From Wurfbainia villosa (lineage: Eukaryota; Streptophyta; Magnoliopsida; Zingiberales; Zingiberaceae): 64,000 nucleotides of DNA. The notes beneath the pieces were generated by a model. That model saw nothing but the letters and a program-made list of their open reading frames with translations. It did not search any database and was not told where the DNA came from. A program made the position numbers and the translations under genes. The stretch is taken from NCBI GenBank assembly GCA_025175895.1, contig CM045991.1, forward strand, positions 84,803,174 to 84,867,173, given 5' to 3'. Position 1 is the first letter of the stretch; every line of letters begins with the position of its first letter. Shown here one piece after another: positions 24,357-35,592 of this stretch.

Positions 24357-24821
24357 TTGAATACCCCAAGTCTAAGGAAGCTCACACTCGAGCTGCAATG
24401 AGATCTTCAATGACATATAGAACCATATGAAGTCTCATAGCAGGTCACTCCAATGAACTAGTTACCATAACTAGCATCCATATGTTCACTCTCAACATCC
24501 CTATGCTTCCATTCAGTGAGTATCGAATGCTTGGATAAACTAAGAAGCACAACATGTGCTAGTCTCACAGAATTGATGATGTCCAATCTCAGCAATTCAT
24601 CGACTAGGGATTGTTTCAATACTTACATGATTACACCTAATAAGATACCCACTAATTGTGATCCAATCACAATTTCTTTCATGCCATGCATCGTATTGTG
24701 GACTTCAGTACATGAGTTTAAGATCCAATTAAATACATAAATAATGTATACTCAAATAGTGAATTTTATTTATAACTTCTAAGACGATTGCCTCAGGACA
24801 CCTCTCAATTACATCACCTTT

Positions 24822-25147
24822 ACTTTTCTAGGTACAGTTCATTGTGACATTTGATCCATCACAGCAACTACTACTTGCATAAGGTCTTCCTTACACATGG
24901 GCCCTTGATGCCTTCTTCTTGTACCTCCCTGAGATATACTAGATATAGACTTCTCATCCTTTATCGACTCCTTCATTTTCCTCCTAGTGTTCACCATTGC
25001 TGCTTTTTGTTTAGGTTTCCACAGATTGTGCCAATTTGATGGTGCCCTCTTCTTCGGCCCACTCGGATCCCCTTCTCTTCCCTTGAAGATTCCCACTGTC
25101 CACCTTGAATCCTTGGGCTAGAGGCTATATCTATCACTCAAATAGAA
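24822..25147 (-). pseudogene. gag: Tat-type gypsy leader and gag N-terminus
   Basis: On the minus strand a leader contains ATTGGCACAATCTGTGGAAA (about 25040-25018), close to the ATTGGCGCC-type sequence after the LTR of many Tat elements. Gag begins at about 24997 with MVNTRRKMKESIKDEKS and reads to the solo-LTR insertion at 24822. It continues at 12360. The open frame extends upstream to 25096 through the leader, which I do not count as coding. Confidence 0.7.
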
Positions 25148-25711
25148 TGTTAGGGATGAGCCGACATTCTCGTCACGGCTCCTCCGACACTCAAGTCAGA
25201 ATCACAAGTATAGAGTAGTAGAATAAAGAAGAAGAAATGAGAAGAGATCTTTGTCTATCGAATAGAAAAGAAAGAACTATCCCTTTTCCATTCATGTCCG
25301 CCCCCTTTTATAGGAGATTTGCCCGCCTTGTTCCCAAATAAATTTACTTTAGTGCCCCTACCATCTCGTTGAGGCATAACTGCTTTTCTCGCTCCTTTTC
25401 AAAATAATTCCTTCCATGCCATCCATGTGTCCCTCCTCCTTCTTCCTTATCAGTTACCTACACAAAAGAAGCGGGAAAAGCAGTTACGACTCAATGGGAT
25501 GGTAGGGGCATTAAAGTAAATTCATTCGAGAACAAGGTAGGAAAATCTCCTATAAAAGGGGGCGGAGATGAATGGAAAAGGGATGATTCTTTCTTCTCTA
25601 TTCGGTACACAAAAATCTCTTCTTATTTTTTCTTCTTCATTCTACTACTCTATACTTGTGATTCTGACTTGAGCGTCGGAGGGGTCGTGCTAAGAATGCC
25701 GACCCATCTCT
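25148..25711. repeat. head-to-head LTR inverted repeat with divergent TATA boxes
   Basis: Arm 1 (about 25148-25440) is the reverse complement of arm 2 (about 25455-25711) with roughly 85-90% match by eye. The arms share TCAGAATCACAAGTATAGAG and its complement. Each arm carries CCTATAAAAGGGGGCGG: minus strand at about 25318-25301, plus strand at about 25549-25565. Arm 1 abuts the Tat leader and is most simply the Tat 5' LTR in minus orientation. Arm 2 is the same LTR reversed, cut short by the Angela-like LTR at 25712. Confidence 0.75.
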
Positions 25712-26227
25712 TGTTAAAGATTCATAATCTTGTGCAGTAGAATAAAGTGAATAAAATAATTTTTATTACATCCCAGACATCCCTTGGGGACCAGGAAAAC
25801 TTGCTTTAGCATAATCACATGAAAACACACAAAAGAAGAAGGAGAAGTTATACCTTTGAGATTCTTTCAAATCCGTGGAAACCATAATCAAGACCAACGG
25901 GCCTTGCCTCGATCAATATCCATGTCGGAATCACCTAAGACAACTCATAGAGTAGCAAGCCTTTGTCTCCAATTGGTGTTAGGAAACCGCCAAAGACAAG
26001 AGAAGAAGAGAGAGGAAGACGACTACCAAGAAAAAAAACCTAAAAAAACTCTCTCCAAAGATTATCAAGGGATCTATTTATAGATCTCTTGATTAGGTCA
26101 TCTTAGGAGGCTTAAACATAATCTATCTTACCAAAATTATTCCATAATTAAGGTAAGAACAAATCAAGAAATTTTCATAAGAGAAATCTCTAAAATCGGC
26201 GGAACCGCGACACAACCATGTGTCTTC
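25712..26227 (-). repeat. 3' end of the Angela-like 3' LTR, left of SIRE B
   Basis: Starts TGTTAAAG on the plus strand and matches 12361-12768 closely (for example CCTTGGGGACCAGGAAAACT). It stops at the TCTTC duplication of SIRE B (26223-26227). Confidence 0.87.
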
Positions 26228-27816
26228 TGTTGGTGCAATCAGACCCAAATGATGTTTTGGTGTTTGACAAGGGTTTAAGTCAAGGTGATAATTATGTGTT
26301 ATCACATACAGTTGTTTGAGATGTATTTTCAGAAATTCCTTATAGGCCAAGGACTAGATGCAAGGTAGTGAAGACTCGGACGAGGAGTCCTGGCAAGTGA
26401 AGACCCGGACGAGGAGCGAGGAGTCCTGGCAAGTGAAGACTCGGACGAGGAGCGAGGAGTCCTGGAAAGTGAAAACCCGGACAAGGAGTCCTGGAAAGTG
26501 AAGACCCAGACGAGGAGTCCTGGTAAGTGAAGACCCGAAAGAGGTGTCCTGGCATGAAGACCCGGACGAGGAGTCCTAGCATGGAGACCCGGACGAGGAG
26601 TCCTGGCATGAAGACACAGATGAGGAGACTTGGCACGAAGTCCCGGAAGAGATTCTTGGCATGGAAGACCTATGAGCAGTGGTTCACAGGAATCAGGTAA
26701 AAGGTATAGGGTAGACCCCTTTCTTAGGTGTGGTTTCAACTCTAGATGAGTTGAAACGGTCAAGAGTCAAGGCAATGGTCGAGGTAGCACCTCGACTGGA
26801 TGTGTTGATTCCTTCACACCTTGACTGGCTAGAAAAGCGCTGAGAAGACCATAGTAGTCGAGGTGACACCTTGACTAGGGTTGTTTCTCATGAACATAAG
26901 CAAGCCGTAGTCGATTAATGCCTCGACTGGGGCCTGCGTGTTCGAAGGAAAAACCTATAGCAGTCGAGGTGGCGCCTCGACTGGAGCTTTGGTTCAACTG
27001 AACAGACGCAAGGGCCTGTCGACTGTGAGCTCAACTGATGAAGCTTAATTTAAGCAAAACTCCGTATCAGTCGAGGCAGCACCTCGACTGTTGGCCTGCG
27101 CAGCAGAGAATAGAAGCGAGGTCGATTTGACTACAAACTCGACTAAGGCTATTAGTTGAGGCGTTGATCCATCTCCTCGACTGGACCTATGTTACAACGG
27201 ACAAATAATTCAAATTATGGTGAAAACTTACCATTGGAATCTTCATTAAATGTGAGTTAATGCTCCAGTCGAGGCGACTCGATTGTGCGGGCCGAAAATG
27301 CCCTAATCAGGCTCGATTTAAAAGGTTTATACGATTATTTTTAGAGAGATAATGATTTACTGCTCACGATAACCTTTGAAGCCATTTTTTCTCTAGTGAG
27401 GGTTCCTTTATCCTCCAAGTTTTGATCATCCTAAAAGGCAATCAAAGGTTTCTAAAGAGAAGAAGCTCTATTCTTACATTGCATACGCTGTAAACATTTT
27501 CTTCTCAATATTTTTCTGTTGCTAGTTCTTGAGTGATCATTGTAAATCTGTATTAAGAGGTTTCTCCACCTCCGGTGTATCACCGAGAAGGAGAAGTATT
27601 ATAGTGGTGGTGTGCATCACTAGAGCCGACTAGGGCTCGATCGTGGAGTAGGAACTAGGGTTTCGAACCACGTAAATCCTTGTGTTGTGCTTGCTGTGTT
27701 TTTGTACTTGTATTTGTGTTTCCGCTACGTACTAACAACTGTAGAAGAGCATGATGAATTGAGAGACGATCATTCTCTATTCATCCCTCCCTTCTAGCGA
27801 CGCTAACGGTCCTACA
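26228..27816 (+). repeat. 5' LTR of element B
   Basis: 1589 bp. U3 begins with about ten copies of a 27-35-bp unit (GAAGACCCGGACGAGGAGTC, 26365-26650). A cluster of palindromes of the form CAGTCGAGG...CCTCGACTG follows (26715-27290). A TTTAAAAG at 27317-27324 may be the TATA box. The conserved GAACCACGTAAATCCTTGTG block is at 27664, and the CTATTCATCCCTCCCTTCTAG block at 27778-27798. Confidence 0.92.
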
Positions 27817-27818
27817 AG

Positions 27819-27834
27819 TGGTATCAGAGCCTGG
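27819..27834 (+). promoter_or_regulatory. primer binding site, element B
   Basis: TGGTATCAGAGCCTGG, complementary to the initiator Met-tRNA 3' end, two bases after the 5' LTR. Confidence 0.92.
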
Positions 27835-27873
27835 TGCTCTTCTCCGGATTCACAACCGCAAGAGCAAGCTCTA

Positions 27874-29505
27874 ATGGCGATGTAAGAAGGCTACAACACA
27901 AACAAACCTCCCTTCTTAGACAAAACAAATTTCCAGTATTAGCGAAACCGAATGGAGTACTATCTCATGACTGAGATAGATATGTGGTTCTCGGTGACCG
28001 AAGGCTTCACTCCACCAATGGACATAAAAGGAAGGGTTCTTGAATCTGTTCAATGGATTGCAAAACAAAGATGCAAGGCGCAAGCAAATGCCAAGGCCAC
28101 AGTAACTCTGCAATGTGGCTTGGTGAAGGACCAACTCAACAAGATTGGTCCATTTAGCAGCGCGCGAGATCTCTGGAATAAACTAATAGAACTCAATGAA
28201 GGCACAAGGGACTCGAGAATCGCAAAATGTGACCTCTACATGAACCAGCTGCAAAATTTCGCTATGAAAGATGGTGAGACTGTCGACGAATTACACGGAA
28301 GGTTCAAGGAGGTGTTAAATGGATTGTATTCAGTTGGAGAAGGCTTGGAAAATAGATACACTATCAGGTATGTCCTAAAATCCTTTCCCCGAAATGCTTT
28401 GTGGTCATCTATGGTAGATGCCTACAAAGTATCAAGGGATTTATCTACTATAAAATTTGATGAATTGTTTTGTTAAATGGAACTACAAGAGCAAGCTAAT
28501 AAAGGTCCGAAAGAGAAAGGTATTGCATTTATTGCATGTGAGCAATACAAGGAGGACAAGAACAAGGAGAGCAAGAAAAAGGAAAAGAAGTGGGAATCGT
28601 CGTCATCCTCATCCGAGTCAAGCAGCGACGGCAGTGATGAATCATCATCCAGCGACATAGAAAATTTCGTGAGGAGGATGATGAGGAGAAGTAGAAAGTA
28701 CAATAAGAAGGATGTGAAGAAAATTTTTGCGGACAAGAGGAAGGGTAAGACATCGCATAAATTTAGAGGTAAAACTGATGTTGTTTATTTTGAGTGTAAC
28801 AGGAAAGGGCATATCAAAAGTGAATGTCCTGATCTCAACAAGAAAGAGGACAAGCCAAGGAAGAAGAAGGCATTGAAGGAGACATGGGATGAATCTTCTT
28901 CTAGCTCCTCAGAGGATGAAGTAAAGGCAAAAGGGACCAAGCACGCTGCGCTAATGGCCCTCGAGAATTTAGAATCGGAGGAAAATGAAAGTCAGAATGA
29001 ATCTTCACCGGAGGACACATCATCATCTGATGATGATGAGGTAACATCTCCCAAGTTAGATAAACTGTATGAAACAATAGCATGCTTGACCAATGCTTTG
29101 AGTAGATCAAAAAATAAAATTAATATGTTGAAATCGAAGGTAGAGGAACTTAGAAACCAGAATTCTATTTCTGCAGAACATAGGAATGATACTTCTCAAG
29201 TAGAAGAACTTAGAGAAGAGAACACAACATTAAGAGCACAAGTTGATGATCTCAAGTTCACACTTGAGAAATTCACAACAAGCTCCAAAACTCTGAACAT
29301 GATTTTAGATGCCCAAAGGGCAGTCTACAACAAAGCTGGGATAGGATATAAACCAAAACAAAAGGAATTTAGCTTCATGTCCTTAGTTAGTAGAACTCAT
29401 GTTGTTAAGGCAAAAGTAACTAAAGCATGGGTTCCTAAGAAATATGTTGTAAATGTTAATGGACCCAAAATCTGGGTCCCAAAAGATCTTGTATTTCGTG
29501 TTTGA
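27874..29505 (+). pseudogene. gag: gag of element B with three in-frame stops
   Basis: The start is the ATG at 27874, 40 bases after the primer binding site. Stops interrupt one continuous frame at 27883-27885, 27940-27942 and 28474-28476; otherwise it reads 543 codons to TGA at 29503. The UBN2-type region contains LQCGLVKDQLNKIG and DLWNKLIELNEG. A Ser/Asp-rich basic linker follows. The knuckle (28786-28827) reads YFECNRKGHIKSEC, so the first zinc Cys is replaced by Tyr. After it come an acidic Ser run, a coiled coil (about 29060-29270) and the tail LNMILDAQRAVYNKAG. The first two stops are explained by single transitions, as expected for a methylated silent copy. Confidence 0.9.
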
Positions 29506-29509
29506 TTAG

Positions 29510-32500
29510 GTACCGGTCGAGGGAGAGTGTCCAATGATATGGGTTGTGGATAGCGGATGCTCTAAGCACATGACCAGAGATTCTTCAAAGTTTGCTACAA
29601 TTAAAAATAGATGTAAAGGTACTGTTTCTTTTGGTAATAGTGGTAAACTAAAAGTCATAGGAGTTGGAGATATTGTTATTTCTGAACAATTCATAATTAA
29701 GAATGTCCTGCTAGTTAAAGGAATGGCTGTTAATTCGTTGAGTGTTAGTCAATTATGTGATGAAGGATAGAGTAGAATTTTATTCAACTCAATGCTTAAT
29801 TAAACATAATGAATCCAATACTATCATGCTAGTAGGGACTAGGAAGGAAAATATCTATCAAGTTCAGTTTAGTAGTGCTACTAACATGCATGTGAAGTGT
29901 TTATTGTCCAAAGAAGATAACTCATGGCTATGACATCGAAGACTTGCACATGTCAACATGAAGAATATTAAGAGGTTGGCCAAGGGAGAGCTTGTGCTAT
30001 GACTACCATTGCTCAAGTATGAAAAGGACAAATTATGTGATGCGTGTCAAAAAGGTAAACAAATAAAAGCATCACACAAAAGCAAAAACACTGTAAGTAC
30101 GTCAAGTGCTTTAGATTTATTGCATATGGATTTGTTCGACAGTAGCTCAACTAAATCCTTGAATGGTAGTAGATATTGCTTGGTAGTAGTAGATGACTAT
30201 ACTAGATATACATGGACTTTCTTTCTCAAACATAAGGATCAAACGTTAGAAATTTTTATTTCCTTTTGTAGAAGAATTGAGAATGAGAAAAATGCAACAA
30301 TTAAAACAATTAGAAGCGATCATGGAGGAGAATTTGAAAACATGAGGTTTAAAGATTTTTGTTTAGAAAAGGGTACAAACATGAGTTTTCCACTCCTAGG
30401 AAACCGCAACAAAATGGTGTGGTAGAGAGAAAGAATAGAGTTTTACAAGAAGCTGTGAGGAGTATGCTAAATGAATATGCTCTTCCTAGTTACTTGTGGG
30501 CTGAGGCAATTAATACTTCATGCTATGTCCAAAATAGAGTTTTGATACATAGATTCTTAGGAAAAATGCCTCATGAACTATGGTTTGGAAAACCACCAAC
30601 AATCAAACATCTTAGGGTATTTGGTTGCAAGGTATTTATTTTAAACACTAAGGATCATTTAGGAAAAATCACTGCAAAAGCAGATGAAGGTGTCCTTTTA
30701 GGATATTCCCTCACTAGTAAGGCTTATCAACTTTATAACAAAAGAATGAATTTGGTTGAGGAATCGTCAAATGTAGTTTTTGAAGAATGTAAAGAGCAAG
30801 TTGACTCTAAGGATAAGAACGATGAAGTTGAGTTTGAACTCAAGAGATTGAGTTTGAATGAGAACACTAATGTAGGGGGAGTTAAATTTGACTCCGATAA
30901 TGAAAAATCTAGGTCAGAAGGGTCATCACTTGAGCTTGTGCCAAATTGTGAGGTTCAAGAAACATCTCAAGTACCAAGATCCACTAGAATGGTCACTAGT
31001 CATCCCCTGGACCAAGTTGTTGGAGACATCCATCATGGGGTAAGAACGAGATCATTCTTTAGGAATGAAGTAAATCAAGTAGCATTAATCTCTGAAATTG
31101 AACCAAAAGTAATTGGTGAAGCTTTGCTTGATCCGGACTGGATTATAGCAATGCAAGATGAATTGAGACAATTTGAGAGAAGTCAAGTTTGGGATTTAGT
31201 TCCAATACCTGATCAAGCTACCATAATAGGGACAAAATGGGTATTTAAAAATAAAATGAATGATAAAGGAGAAATAGTCAGAAATAAAGCTAGGTTAGTT
31301 GCCAAAGGGTACAATCAAGTTGAGGGACTTGATTATAATGAAACTTATGCACCCGTGGCTAGATTAGAATCCATAAGACTTATGCTAGCATTTGCAGCAT
31401 ATAAAGGCTTCAAATTATATCAAATGAATGTGAAGTCAACATTTTTGAACTGTTTTATAAAGGAGGAAGTCTATGTTGAACAATCACCGGGATTTGAAAA
31501 TTCTGCATTTCCAAATCATGTGTATAAGCTTAAGAAGGCTCTTTATGGGCTGAAACAAGCACCTCGTGCATGGTACAAAAGATTGTCAACTTTTCTAGTT
31601 GAGAGGGGTTTTAGAAGAGGTCAAATTGATCCCACACTATTTCTGAAAAGAAATGGTGAAGATATATTTGTAGCTCAGATTTATGTTGATGACATAATTT
31701 GTGGCTCAAACAATAGGGATTACCTCAATGAATTCATAGAACACATGGACAGTGAGTTTGAGATGAGTCTAGTAGGAGAATTGACATTTTTTCTTGGACT
31801 GCAAATCAAACAAACCAAAGAAGGAATTCATGTCTATCAATCAAAATATGCCATGGAATTGCTAAAAAGATTCAACATGGAAAATGTTAAGGAGGTTTTC
31901 ACTTCAATGGCACAAAACACTCATTTAGATAGTGATGTTGATGGAAAACCTATTGATTTAAAGCTTTATAGGAGTGCCATAGGTAGTCTTTTATACCTTA
32001 CAGCAAGTAGACTTGATATAGTATTTGTTGTAGGTATGTATGCACGATATCAATCCTATGCGAAAGAGTCTCATTGGGTTGTTGTTAAAAGAATTATGAG
32101 ATATCTTAAAGCAACCATAAGAGTTGGATTGTGGTATTCCTGAACTGAGTCTTTTGATTTAGTAGGCTATATCGATTCAGATTATGCATGATGCAAACTA
32201 GATAAGAAAAGCACTGGCGGGGGCTGTCAATTCTTAGGTTCAACATTAATTAGTTGGTCAAGTCGAAAGCAACATTGTGTCGCTCTCTCCATGATTGAAG
32301 CTGAGTACATAGCCATGGGAGAGAGTGTATCGCAATTGTTATGGATGACTCACACCTTGGAAGATTATGGTTTTTCATATAAGAACGTGCAATTGCTGTG
32401 TGATAATATTAGCACAATAAACTTAATGAAAAACCCAGTCCATCATTCCAGAATGAAACACATTGAAGTGAGACATCACTTCATTAGGGATCATGTAGCA

Positions 32501-32624
32501 AGGAGATATTATACTCAATTATGTTGAGGCTAAGGCTAATCTTGCTGATATTTTCACAAAACCTCTTCTAGAAAATGAATTTATCTATTTAAGAAGAGAG
32601 TTAGGAATGTGTGCCGCTGAGTAA
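29510..32624 (+). pseudogene. pol: pol of element B, frameshifts and stops
   Basis: The frame opens right after a TAG at 29507-29509, in another frame than gag. Protease has DSGCSKHM with DSG at 29549-29557. A frameshift lies near 29768. The HHCC finger of integrase has a stop in place of a Trp near 29932. The core has LLHMDLFD (30120-30140), RSDHGGEFEN (30312-30341) and VERKN (30422-30436), with a frameshift near 30370. RT is open from 30359 to 32143, with YVDDIICG at 31682-31705 and FFLGLQIKQ. RNase H has stops at 32141-32143 and near 32189, then reads EAEYIAMGESVSQLLWM and CDNISTINL with a late frameshift near 32510. It ends ELGMCAAE at 32624. Inactive as it stands. Confidence 0.9.
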
Positions 32625-32700
32625 AAACTCTCCATGATCATAAGGACAAATTCATACGTACAAGAGAAATGGGAAAATGGTTTTGGAATGCCTTGGGAAA

Positions 32701-32761
32701 ACATCTCACACAAACCTTAGGTATAACTATGTGTGTGTATTGCTAGATAGGGGTGAGATGT
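32701..32761 (+). other. conserved stem-loop B (ACATCTCAC / GTGAGATGT)
   Basis: Perfect 9-base arms at 32701-32709 and 32753-32761, 76 bases after pol, followed by TAGGA as in elements A and D. Confidence 0.75.
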
Positions 32762-33059
32762 TAGGAACAACCGATTTACTAAAATGCTTGTTATGATGCA
32801 TCAACTTGAGTAATGAGGTTGAAAATAACACAAATCATTAAGTTGACCAATTATGGGGAAGACCAATACATAATTCATGTGTTTTTGGTTCTAATATCAT
32901 AATTGGACATTCCAACCAAGTCAAATTGGTTGGCCATCCTAAACAATGATAAAACTCAACTAAAACATCAAAAATATGTTAGAAATTGTCTATTAAGTGT
33001 ATTGTTGCTTGTAAAATGGTTTAGGGACTTAAATACAGTGAATTTAGGACTTAAAATAC

Positions 33060-33260
33060 CTAAGAAAATAAAATTTCAGATTAACAGTCGAGGCGTTTCA
33101 GTATTTGCCTCAACTGCTAGCTGTTGCATGCAAACAGAAGTGAGGTGCACTCGACCAGCGCCTCGACTGGCACCCTTGGTTGTAGTCACCAGCGAATAGA
33201 ATCGAGGCACGCTCGATCATCACCTCGACTGGACATTCTGCCACCCCTATAGAAATTTCC
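33060..33260 (+). repeat. CAGTCGAGG / CCTCGACTG palindrome cluster inside element B
   Basis: Several copies of the motif that fills the element B LTR (for example CAGTCGAGGCG near 33087 and CGCCTCGACTGG near 33160), here in the internal 3' region. A second group lies at 33812-33940, just upstream of the ORF3 TATA box. Confidence 0.65.
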
Positions 33261-33299
33261 CAAAGGTCAAACTGAGCGACTTTCTGAAATTCCAGACAA

Positions 33300-33800
33300 G
33301 TTTTTTTTAAAGTCAGATCAGCTTTCAAAATTTCAGACTAGTTTCAAGGGAGCTTAAGAAATTTCAGACTGCTTTCCAGGGAGCTTAAGAAATTTTCAGA
33401 CTGGTTTAATTCCAGGCCGGTTTAGTTCCAGACTGGTTTAAGTCCAGGGCAATTTAATTCTAGGGCAATTTAATTCTAGACCAGACTGGTTTAAATCCAG
33501 GCCATTTTAATTCTAGACTGATTTAAGTCCAAGCTGTTTTAATTCCAGACTAGTTTAAGTCCAGGCCAGTTTAATTCCAGACTGGTTTAAGTCCAGGCCG
33601 ATTTAATTCTAGACTGGTTTAAATCCAGGCTGCTTTAAAAATTCCAGACTGGTTTAGATTTCATAGCGGTTTGATTTCAGGACGGTTTTGATTTCAGGAC
33701 AGTTTTGATTTCAGGACAGTTTAGATTTTAGGATGGTTTAGATTTCAGGGCGGTTTAGAATTCAAGGTGGTTTGATAAGTCAGGCCGGTTTAAATTTCAG
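33300..33800 (+). repeat. degenerate 16-17-bp minisatellite
   Basis: About thirty units of the form AGRCYGGTTTAANTYC. Early units alternate (AGACTGGTTTAAGTCC, AGGCCGGTTTAATTCC); later ones shift to AGGACGGTTTTGATTTC. No open frame. Confidence 0.85.
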
Positions 33801-33947
33801 ACAAAGGCACAGAATCGAGGTAAACTCAACCCATGCCTCGATTATCTGTCCGAATGAAAGCACAGAAATGAGGCACACTCGACTGGCACCTCGACTGATT
33901 TATCAGGTGAGCGTTCAACTTATTGCCTCGACTGTTCGACTCGGGAA

Positions 33948-33955
33948 TATATAAG
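33948..33955 (+). promoter_or_regulatory. candidate internal promoter for ORF3 (TATATAAG)
   Basis: The TATA box follows a group of CCTCGACTG palindromes and precedes a C/T-rich leader with AACCCTAA motifs (34090-34180). The ORF3 start codon lies about 330 bases downstream. The arrangement resembles a plant core promoter and 5' UTR and is independent of the LTR. Confidence 0.5.
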
Positions 33956-34283
33956 CAAATCCTATTTCCACATCGACTCATCCCATTTTTTTTGACTCGA
34001 CTGTTCTCGCCAAGATTTCGATCCCGTCGCCCTCACCGTCGCCTCTCTCGTTTCCGGCAAGATCGATGGCGACCAAAGCTTAGACGACCTCCCTTGAACC
34101 CTAACCGACCTCAAGTACGTCCTCCAACCTCTCATTTCTTCTCTCGGTCAATCCCTAACCCTAATCGCCAGTTTCTCCACACCTAGGGTTCATCGGATTT
34201 TCTCTCGCCGGAGAAGGTCATCTCGCAGAAGGTTCCATTGTCTTTCAGATCCCTCAAGATCTCAACCTTCCTGATCAAGGAAA

Positions 34284-35592
34284 ATGGCACCTAAGTAAAA
34301 TTCTAAAACCTTCTCTTTGTTTTCACGATTTAGAAATTACCTGGGTTAACTAATCGTGTGTTAATCTGTGTCATGCATCATACCATCATATTGCATTCAT
34401 CTTGCATTTTGGTCATGATTTATGCATTCATTAGACAAAAACGTAAGGTAGGCAAGACCAGTAGGAGGGAAACATCCCGGAAGAATCCATCTTCGGATCG
34501 CCGATTTCCCTCCACACACCATCAGCATACTTTCACCGCCCACAAATTTAAGCTGATGCATACTAGGTCATTGGATAAGGAGTTTTTTGATAAGTATGCC
34601 CAAAATGTCGTACATGTAGTTGACTACTATGGGCTCAATAAACTAGTCTACTGTGATCACGACATCAATGTAGACTTAGTCAGTGAATTCTACAATAACC
34701 TACAACCTATAGGTGATAGGTTCATCTATAAGAGTAGAGTAGCTAGGAGGGACATATCATTCACTCCTGATATTCTTAGGGTATTTCTAGAGTGCCAAGA
34801 GTCGAACTCAGCCCTTGAATGCTATCCAAGCATTCAAGAACCGCTTGAGGATTACTCAATCAATGCCATTCATGAGTATTTCTTTAAAAAACCATGACAA
34901 CCCAGTGTTAATCTATTTCCAGCCATGGCATTGGCTGCCCCCGATAATGTCCTATATAAGGCATCGTAGGTTGCATCCTTCCAATTGTCACACGGGTGCA
35001 AGCTAAAGTCATACCACATCATTTACTCACCCTACATCTCCTAAAGAATCGTCTAGACTTTAACATTGCATTAAACATCTTTCTTTGCATCATCCACTTC
35101 ACAGTTTTTGTCCAAAAGAAAATTTACATGTCGTTTGGACATATCATCACCTTTTGGCTAGAATCCATAGGCATCAACACAAGCAGAGGCAAGGTTAAGC
35201 AAATGAAGGACTTCGATTTCATAAAATGGAGAAATTTTTCACTGGCTGACATGTCTCAAGTACGTAATAGCGTTGAGTGGGCCAATGGACACCAGGCTGG
35301 AGAGAGATGGGATATGGAAGAAGAAGAAGAAGCACATCTAGCCCTAGCTGACGAACCTTATTCTTCCATGTCTGAGCAGCTAGAGGGCCTACGTAGCGAT
35401 TATGCTTAGTTCGTGGAGTCAGTTTATTCAAAGTATGAGGAGCTTAGCATGACGATTGATACTAGATTTGAGGAGATTCAAACAAGAATAGATACGCGAT
35501 TTTCAAAAGTTTCTGCTCAACAGCAGGAGATTCTTAGTCTCCTACGTTCCTTGGCGACTGATTCATCGGGTCCATCGTCGCTAGCTGTGTAG
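34284..35592 (+). pseudogene. ORF3 of element B: plant-transposon-protein-like, with predicted intron
   Basis: The candidate start is ATG at 34284, after a short A-run. A GTAAAA donor at 34295 and an ATTAG acceptor at 34431-34434 would remove 140 bases and join exon 1 (three codons plus two bases) in frame to 34435. CTAAT near 34347 could be the branch point. Exon 2 begins with a Lys/Arg-rich stretch, then LDKEFFDKYAQNVV, VDLVSEFYNNLQ and RDISFTPDILRVFL. These resemble the putative plant transposon protein domain found in third ORFs of Athila and Sirevirus-like elements. The frame ends at 34897. The homologous part resumes in another frame from about 34985 (VQKKIYMSFGHIITFWLESIGI), has a TAG at 35407, and ends in a coiled-coil-like tail (FEEIQTRIDTRFSKVS). 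Function unknown; an env-like role is only a suggestion. Confidence 0.65.

Larger units (their letters stand above)
12361..24816 (-). repeat. solo Angela-like LTR, split by two later insertions
   Basis: The LTR pieces are 12361-12768, 22103-22942 and 24357-24816, about 1.7 kb together. They align in order with the LTR 25712-26227 plus 37770-39019. The minus-strand start is TGATGTAATTGAGAGG (24816) and the plus-strand start is AGTTGGG, where TGTTGGG is expected. The target duplication CCTTT is at 12356-12360 and 24817-24821. Tat gag sequence lies directly on both sides, so no internal region remains: this is a solo LTR left by LTR-LTR recombination. Confidence 0.87.

Noticed and set aside
24839..25096. 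Taking the whole 85-codon minus-strand frame as a gene
   Set aside because: Its first third covers the leader with the primer-site-like sequence; only the part from about 24997 matches a gag start.
26365..26650. Regular repeats that might be taken for a CRISPR array
   Set aside because: Units are directly adjacent, degenerate and have no unique spacers, and the context is an LTR in a plant genome.
26329..26763. Minus-strand open frame of repeated LHARTPRPG-like units, and its copy at 36200-36700
   Set aside because: It is the reverse reading of the LTR tandem repeat of element B; the other two frames give similar repeats.
33923..34186. 87-codon open frame overlapping the ORF3 leader
   Set aside because: It begins upstream of the TATA box and has Arg/Pro-rich low-complexity content; better explained as a C/T-rich 5' leader.
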